A stretch of DNA of 11,426 bases from an uncultured Muribaculaceae bacterium (lineage in GTDB: Bacteria; Bacteroidota; Bacteroidia; Bacteroidales; Muribaculaceae), in the NCBI GenBank assembly GCA_910586175.1, contig CAJUIJ010000036.1:1-11426 (forward strand), read 5' to 3'. Below are positions 6,891-11,426 of the stretch, one piece after another (positions within the stretch are counted from its first letter, which is position 1; every line of letters begins with the position of its first letter). The notes below the pieces were generated by a model. It was given only the letters and a program-made list of their open reading frames with translations, had not been told where the DNA came from and made no database searches. Position numbers and translations under genes: made by a program.

Positions 6891-6928
6891 CCGGGATTCT
6901 AATTCTGCGAGTCCCGGATTATATTTTT
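6891..6928 (+). terminator. Probable intrinsic terminator after ybeY
   Basis: CCGGGATTC (6891-6899) pairs with GAGTCCCGG (6909-6917), nine pairs with one G-U and a 9-nt loop. ATTATATTTTT follows. It lies 92 nt past the ybeY stop and 42 nt before mnmG. No clean promoter for mnmG is visible in the remaining gap; TATATTTT near 6922 is one base from the consensus. Confidence 0.6.
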
Positions 6929-6969
6929 ATGAAATGTGATTTAATGTGTTGTAACACAACATTATAATT

Positions 6970-9006
6970 ATGAGATTCAGATACGATGTCATAGTGATTG
7001 GTGCAGGCCATGCCGGATGTGAGGCTGCTGTTGCCGCAGCTCGACTCGGGGCTTCTACCCTTCTGGTCACCAAAGACCTAAACCGGATAGCCCAGATGTC
7101 GTGCAATCCTGCCGTAGGCGGTATCGCGAAAGGACAGATTGTACGGGAGATAGATGCCTTAGGCGGCTCCATGGGTATAGTGGCAGACCGCACCGCCATA
7201 CAATTTCGGATGCTCAACCGCTCCAAAGGACCGGCAGTATGGTCACCTCGCGTGCAGAGCGACCGTACCAAATTTTCCGATGAATGGCGACGCATACTCG
7301 ACTCCACCCCCGGCCTCTACCTCTTCCAAGACTCAGTAACCTCCCTGATATTCGATCGCGATGGACAGTCCGGCAGGTCCGACCAGTCAGACCAGTCAGA
7401 CAGGTCCGACAGGTCAGACAAGTCAGACTCGTCAGACTCGTCCGACTCGTCCGATCAGTCAAAAAAACGTGCCGTAAGTGGTGTCCGCACAAGCCTTGGC
7501 TTCGAATTTGTGGCCGATCAGGTTATTCTCACTGCGGGTACTTTTCTCAACGGTCTGATGCATTTCGGACCTGTGAAAATCCCCGGTGGGCGTATTGCCG
7601 AAGACGCCTCTGAGGGCATAACTGAGCAGCTGCGCAGTCTCGGTTTCGTTACGGACAGGATGAAAACCGGCACCCCTGCCAGGATAGATGGACGCTCCAT
7701 AGACTTCACGCTTGCCGAGCGTCAGGATGGCGATAATATAGCCTACGAAAAATTCTCTTTCTTGCCTGATGTGGTCAGAACTCTCCCATCCAGGCCTTGT
7801 TGGATTGTGCATACAAATCCGGAAGCCCACGAGAAAATGACCTCTCATCTCGACGAATCACCTCTTTACAACGGTCAGATTCAGAGCATCGGTCCTCGTT
7901 ATTGCCCCAGCATCGAGACGAAACTCGTTACATTTGCCGACAAGCAGAGCCATCAGCTTTTTCTTGAGCCTGAGGGTGAGACTACCGAGGAATATTACGT
8001 AAACGGTTTCTCAAGTTCAATGCCCTGGCGCGTACAGCTTGGGGCTATGCAGTGTGTCCCGGCCTTGCGCGATGTGCAGATGTATCGCCCCGGCTACGCC
8101 ATAGAATATGACTTCTTTGATCCCACCCAGCTTACTCATGACCTGCAAACCAAACTCGTGGCTGGTCTCTATTTTGCCGGTCAGGTTAACGGTACAACAG
8201 GTTATGAAGAAGCGGCTGCCCAAGGGCTGATGGCCGGCATAAATGCTGCGAGACGTGCCAAAGGAGAGCCGGCTGTGGTGCTCGGCCGCGACCAGGCGTA
8301 TATAGGAGTGCTTATCGATGACCTTGTGATGAAAGGTGTAGATGAACCTTACCGTATGTTTACTTCACGGGCTGAATACCGCATACTGCTACGTCAGGAT
8401 AATGCCGACGACAGGCTTACGCCGCTCGGCTATGAGATTGGACTCGCCTCCGAACTCCGCTTCCGTTTGCTTAGGTTCAAGCAAAATGAAGTCCTCGAGT
8501 TGATGGCATGGATGGCTAAATTTACGGTAAAGATGGGGGAGCGCACCGACGCATTCCTTGCAGGATTCGGTTCGTCGCCGCTCTCTGCTTCGGCCAAGTT
8601 GATAGAGCTTGTGCGCCGTCCGCAGCTTAGCTTGCGAGACCTGATACACTTCCTGCCCAAGTTCGCCGACCGGGTTAAGAAGGTTCGCGAATCATTTGCT
8701 GCTGAGTTTGGGGATATGGCACCTTATGCCGATAATTTTGTGCAGGAAGTTTTGCAGGAGACTGAAATAATGATCAAGTATGAGGGTTATATAAATAGGG
8801 AGAGAGAGCTTGCAGACAAGCAGCGGAAGTTGGAGCATCTCCACATACCCGACAGGTTTGATTATGCATCTGTCACAGCTATCTCGACCGAGGCCCGTCA
8901 GAAACTCTCCCGAATACGTCCCGCCACAATAGGACAGGCATCGCGCATCCCGGGTGTCTCTCCGGCCGATATCAATGTGCTCCTGCTGTTGATGAACCGC
9001 AAGTGA
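6970..9006 (+). CDS. mnmG: tRNA uridine-5-carboxymethylaminomethyl modification enzyme MnmG (GidA)
   Basis: A 678-residue FAD enzyme that works with MnmE to place the (carboxymethyl)aminomethyl group on C5 of wobble uridine 34 in certain tRNAs. Visible features are the N-terminal dinucleotide-binding site G11-x-G13-x2-G16 (VIVIGAGHAGCEAA), the SCNPAVGGIAKGQIVREIDALGG block, the signature GPRYCPSIETKL (308-319) and the second signature AGQVNGTTGYEEAAAQG (from 403). The protein is about 50 residues longer than the usual 620-630. Much of the excess is a Ser-Asp-rich insert at residues 137-163, placed between two strands (after DRDG, before GVRTSLGFEF). The frame is intact on both sides, so the gene is probably functional. 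The gene neighbours are those expected for Bacteroidota. ATG 6970 gives the standard N-terminus. Confidence 0.95.
   Translation: MRFRYDVIVIGAGHAGCEAAVAAARLGASTLLVTKDLNRIAQMSCNPAVGGIAKGQIVREIDALGGSMGIVADRTAIQFRMLNRSKGPAVWSPRVQSDRTKFSDEWRRILDSTPGLYLFQDSVTSLIFDRDGQSGRSDQSDQSDRSDRSDKSDSSDSSDSSDQSKKRAVSGVRTSLGFEFVADQVILTAGTFLNGLMHFGPVKIPGGRIAEDASEGITEQLRSLGFVTDRMKTGTPARIDGRSIDFTLAERQDGDNIAYEKFSFLPDVVRTLPSRPCWIVHTNPEAHEKMTSHLDESPLYNGQIQSIGPRYCPSIETKLVTFADKQSHQLFLEPEGETTEEYYVNGFSSSMPWRVQLGAMQCVPALRDVQMYRPGYAIEYDFFDPTQLTHDLQTKLVAGLYFAGQVNGTTGYEEAAAQGLMAGINAARRAKGEPAVVLGRDQAYIGVLIDDLVMKGVDEPYRMFTSRAEYRILLRQDNADDRLTPLGYEIGLASELRFRLLRFKQNEVLELMAWMAKFTVKMGERTDAFLAGFGSSPLSASAKLIELVRRPQLSLRDLIHFLPKFADRVKKVRESFAAEFGDMAPYADNFVQEVLQETEIMIKYEGYINRERELADKQRKLEHLHIPDRFDYASVTAISTEARQKLSRIRPATIGQASRIPGVSPADINVLLLLMNRK
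7378..7458 (+). repeat. 9-bp coding microsatellite (nine Ser-Asp-X tripeptides) inside mnmG
   Basis: Nine consecutive TCN-GAY-NNN codon triplets encode Ser-Asp-X with X = Q, Q, R, R, K, S, S, S, Q (residues 137-163). The preceding CAG-TCC-GGC-AGG looks like a decayed extra unit. The 9-bp unit keeps the frame at any copy number. Confidence 0.95.
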
Positions 9007-9011
9007 TGTCG

Positions 9012-9029
9012 TTGTTCCACGTGGAACAA
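9012..9029. promoter_or_regulatory. parS-like ParB-binding palindrome
   Basis: TTGTTCCACGTGGAACAA is an 18-bp perfect palindrome. Its inner 16 bp, TGTTCCACGTGGAACA, match the chromosomal parS pattern: the B. subtilis consensus is TGTTTCACGTGAAACA, and the CC/GG variant is, from memory, known in pseudomonads. It starts 6 bp after the mnmG stop, in the mnmG-apt gap. ParB/Spo0J would bind it for origin segregation. No parA or parB gene lies in this window. Confidence 0.7.
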
Positions 9030-9058
9030 GGTGGTGTCTATCTGCTTGAAATTACAAT

Positions 9059-9100
9059 AGTATAACCTGTGCAGATTTTAGTATAACCTATGCATATTTT
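9059..9100 (+). repeat. 21-bp direct repeat pair upstream of apt
   Basis: Bases 9059-9079 and 9080-9100 are head-to-tail copies differing at 2 of 21 positions (AGTATAACCTRTGCAKATTTT). They end 40 nt before the apt start, where a promoter or operator might lie. No exact TAnnTTTG is present. Confidence 0.85.
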
Positions 9101-9140
9101 GAAAAAGAATCTAAAACACAATAACCAAATAAGAGAATAC

Positions 9141-9665
9141 ATGGAAGTAGAAGATCTCAGACTTAAGATTCGCGACATTCCTGATTTCCCGTCTAAGGGG
9201 ATAGTGTTTCGCGATCTCACGACTCTCCTCAAGGATGGGGAGTCTCTCAAGGTGATGGGCGAGGCCCTGACCGATCTCTATCGTGACAAGGGTGTCACCA
9301 AGGTTGTCGGCATTGAATCGCGCGGATTCATCGGCGGCAGCATTATGGCATACAACCTCGGATGCGGTTTTGTGCCGGCCCGCAAGCCCGGCAAGCTCCC
9401 TTCGGTCACTATCAAGAAGGCGTATGCTAAGGAGTATGGTGTCGATACCATCGAGCTTCACAGCGATGCTATCAATGAGAACGACGTGGTGCTGATTCAC
9501 GACGATTTGCTCGCCACCGGCGGTACTATCCGTGCTTGCTATGACTTGGTGATGTCGATGAATCCGAAGAAGGTTTACGTGAACTTCGTAGTGGAGCTGA
9601 CAGACCTCAATGGTCGTTCGGTGCTTCCCGATGAATGCGAGGTGACATCTCTTCTTAAATATTGA
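9141..9665 (+). CDS. apt: Adenine phosphoribosyltransferase
   Basis: A 174-residue type I phosphoribosyltransferase that converts adenine and PRPP to AMP and pyrophosphate in purine salvage (cytosolic). The N-terminal KIRDIPDFPSKGIVFRDLTTLL block and the GIESRGFIGG segment are typical of Apt. The PRPP-binding loop is V116-V-L-I-H-D121-D122-L-L-A-T-G-G-T129. The frame is open to an ATG at 9090, but ATG 9141 (MEVEDLRLKIRDIPDFP) gives the family length and N-terminus. It follows mnmG by 134 nt with no terminator between, so co-transcription is possible. A strong terminator follows. Confidence 0.95.
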   Translation: MEVEDLRLKIRDIPDFPSKGIVFRDLTTLLKDGESLKVMGEALTDLYRDKGVTKVVGIESRGFIGGSIMAYNLGCGFVPARKPGKLPSVTIKKAYAKEYGVDTIELHSDAINENDVVLIHDDLLATGGTIRACYDLVMSMNPKKVYVNFVVELTDLNGRSVLPDECEVTSLLKY

Positions 9666-9741
9666 TAATCCCGATTTCAACGATGCATACGTGCGGTGAT
9701 ACAAATGTATTACGATGAGCATGTATGAGGATGTAACTGCC

Positions 9742-9768
9742 GGGACGCGCTTCTGCGCGTCCCTTTTT
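9742..9768 (+). terminator. Intrinsic terminator after apt
   Basis: GGGACGCGC (9742-9750) and GCGCGTCCC (9755-9763) form a perfect 9-bp stem with loop TTCT, followed by TTTTT (9764-9768). It lies 76 nt past the apt stop and should separate apt from uvrC. Confidence 0.9.
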
Positions 9769-9781
9769 AGTTCACGATATT

Positions 9782-9990
9782 TGTGTTGTAATATTGATGG
9801 CGTTTGAATCGGTGGAATCAGAATGTCTGTATTGGAATATTGATGGTATTTGAATCGGTGGAATCAGAATGTCTGTGTTGTAATATTGATGGCATTTGAA
9901 TCGGTGGAATCAGAATGTCTGTGTTGGAATATTGGTGGCATTTGAATCGGTGGAATCAGAATGTCTGTATTGGAATATTGGTGGCGTTTG
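9782..9990. repeat. 46-bp tandem repeat array, about 4.5 copies
   Basis: Units start at 9782, 9828, 9874, 9920 and 9966 (the last is 25 bp). They share the core GAATCGGTGGAATCAGAATG. Variation falls mainly at TGTRTTGKAATATTGRTGG. The array fills the gap between the apt terminator and uvrC and ends 14 bp before ATG 10005. Units 1 and 3 contain TAATATTG, one base off a TAnnTTTG box, but no well-spaced -33 was found, so the uvrC promoter is not identified. Confidence 0.95.
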
Positions 9991-10004
9991 GGCGTTATTA
10001 TTAT

Positions 10005-11426
10005 ATGGACGAAATTTCTAAGAAGAGTGAGTTGGCATCTGTAGCCCGTAAGATCGATGAGATCGGAGGCTTCGAGCTTGAGATAAAGCCTGACCGCACT
10101 CGCGATGATATTTTCAACAACCGTCCCGGCGAGCATCTGCGCAGCAAGATACTCGGTCTCCCGGAGTCTCCCGGAGTTTACATGTATCTCGACAAGACCG
10201 GCAAGGTGATATATGTTGGCAAAGCGAAGCGTCTCAAGCGTCGCGTCTCGAGCTATTGGAACCGCCGTCACGACAGCACGCGCACCAACCTGCTTGTGCG
10301 CAACATCGTCGACATGCGGTTTATCGTGGTGGCAACCGAGGAGGATGCGCTTCACTTGGAGAACGCTATGATAAAGCGTTACCAACCGCATTACAATGTG
10401 CTGCTAAAGGATGACAAGTCCTATCCCTGGATAGTTGTTACCGACGAACTCTATCCGCGTGTATTCATGACGCGCACCAAGGATGAGGCGGGCAAATATT
10501 ATGGACCCTACAGCAACATCAGCGCAGCTAAGACGGTGCTCAATCTGATACGAGACACATATCCTCTGCGCACTTGCCGCCATGCCCTTGATGAAAAGGG
10601 AATCGCGCGCAACAAGTACTCTCTCTGTCTCGATTACCACATAGGCAAGTGCGGAGGGATGTGCCGTGGCTTGATGTCGCCCGAGGAGTATGGCGAGGTG
10701 ATAAAACGTGTGCGCCAGATACTGAACGGGGAGACCGTGGAGCTTGAGCGCATGCTCTTGGAGGAGATGGAGAGGCTCAGCGAGGATTGGAAATTTGAGG
10801 AGGCGCAGACCGTAAAAGAAAAATATGAGAACGTCAGAAAATACAACGCCAAGTCGATTGTAGGGGAGACTTCGGTGCGCGACATAGACCTGTTCGCATA
10901 TGTGGAGAGCGACGACCGTGCCTATGTCAATTTTATGCATCTTCATCATGGCGCGGTGACGCAGAGCCTCAATCTTGAGTACGTGAAGCGCAAGAATGAT
11001 ATCACACCTCCGGAGATACTTTCGATGGCGATATCGGAAGTGTCGGAGCGTTTCGGACGGAAGTTTGGCGAGGTGCTTCTCCCATTCGAGCCTGATGTGG
11101 AGTTCGAGGGTATGAAAGTTATAATGCCCCGGCGCGGCGAGAAGCGTAGGGCACTCGATGTGGGTTTGAAGAATGCCACACAGTTTATGAAAGACCGCGA
11201 GAAAGAGATAGCGGCGATGAATCCTGACCGAGCCGTCGACAAGCTTATGGAGCGGATGAAATCGGACTTCCGGCTTCCTGTGGAGCCAAGGCATATCGAA
11301 TGTTTCGACAACTCGAATATCCAGGGCACGAATCCTGTGGCGAGTTGCGTGGTGTTTCGCAACGGCAAGCCGTCGAAGCGAGATTACCGTCACTTCATCA
11401 TCAAGACTGTGGTGGGGGCAAATGAC
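10005..11426 (+). CDS. uvrC: Excinuclease ABC subunit C (UvrC), 3'-truncated by the window
   Basis: An open frame of 474 codons runs from ATG 10005 to the window edge without a stop. UvrC makes the 3' and 5' incisions in UvrABC nucleotide excision repair. Features in order: GIY-YIG nuclease domain with G57-V-Y59 and Y70-V-G72; a cysteine cluster C191, C208, C216, C220, likely the Fe-S site; a UvrB-interacting UVR/coiled-coil region at about 238-285; and the start of the RNase H-like C-terminal nuclease with D435 in CFDNSN. About 130 residues, including the rest of that domain and the helix-hairpin-helix part, should lie beyond the window. The N-terminus has about 56 residues before GVY, some 35-40 more than typical. 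No ATG lies between 10005 and the domain, so the extension may be real. Confidence 0.95.
   Translation, partial: MDEISKKSELASVARKIDEIGGFELEIKPDRTRDDIFNNRPGEHLRSKILGLPESPGVYMYLDKTGKVIYVGKAKRLKRRVSSYWNRRHDSTRTNLLVRNIVDMRFIVVATEEDALHLENAMIKRYQPHYNVLLKDDKSYPWIVVTDELYPRVFMTRTKDEAGKYYGPYSNISAAKTVLNLIRDTYPLRTCRHALDEKGIARNKYSLCLDYHIGKCGGMCRGLMSPEEYGEVIKRVRQILNGETVELERMLLEEMERLSEDWKFEEAQTVKEKYENVRKYNAKSIVGETSVRDIDLFAYVESDDRAYVNFMHLHHGAVTQSLNLEYVKRKNDITPPEILSMAISEVSERFGRKFGEVLLPFEPDVEFEGMKVIMPRRGEKRRALDVGLKNATQFMKDREKEIAAMNPDRAVDKLMERMKSDFRLPVEPRHIECFDNSNIQGTNPVASCVVFRNGKPSKRDYRHFIIKTVVGAND

Noticed and set aside
9111..9722. 203-codon frame opposite apt
   Set aside because: Antisense shadow; the + strand Apt is unambiguous.
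9782..9990. Possible CRISPR array
   Set aside because: A contiguous 46-bp tandem repeat; no unique spacers between conserved parts.
10404..11393. 329-codon frame on the - strand
   Set aside because: It lies opposite uvrC, whose frame carries all expected domains; the reverse frame is histidine/leucine-rich with no family match.

Overview
The window looks like a chromosomal segment from a gut-type member of the Bacteroidota, most likely order Bacteroidales; the family (for example Muribaculaceae) is a guess. The evidence is: promoters of the Bacteroidota form TTTG-N19/20-TAnnTTTG; start codons without a clear Shine-Dalgarno sequence; the gene order ybeY-mnmG-apt-uvrC; a BspA-type leucine-rich-repeat secreted protein; and two PD-(D/E)XK nuclease-like families that are common in these genomes (Rpn/PDDEXK_2 and AAA-ATPase-like/DUF1703). 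No rRNA, tRNA, CRISPR array or intact insertion sequence was seen.

Layout. Bases 1-436 hold no gene but carry a near-perfect 49-bp inverted repeat around a 60-nt loop. A PAP2-family lipid phosphatase (437-1279, +) follows, facing an Rpn-family nuclease (1401-2237, -). The Rpn gene is divergent from an AAA-ATPase-like/PD-(D/E)XK protein (2503-4083, +). A shared stem-loop terminator (4102-4174) separates the latter from a secreted BspA-like LRR protein (4188-5669, -), which has its own promoter and a leader hairpin. The 658-bp gap 5670-6327 contains a six-copy 20-bp tandem array, the ybeY promoter and a dispersed element that also occurs upstream of the AAA gene.

The right half is a housekeeping block on the + strand. 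YbeY acts in rRNA maturation, MnmG in tRNA wobble-uridine modification, Apt in adenine salvage, and UvrC in nucleotide excision repair. UvrC begins at 10005 and runs off the right edge of the window. Terminators after ybeY and after apt suggest at least three transcripts (ybeY; mnmG-apt; uvrC).

The most notable non-gene signals are these: an 18-bp perfect palindrome containing a 16-bp parS-like ParB site just after mnmG; a nine-copy Ser-Asp-X tripeptide insert (9-bp DNA repeat) inside the otherwise conserved MnmG; a 46-bp x 4.5 tandem array ending 14 bp before the uvrC start; and the large inverted repeat at the left edge. I do not see a clearly new multi-gene system. The divergent pair of nuclease-like genes is the nearest candidate.
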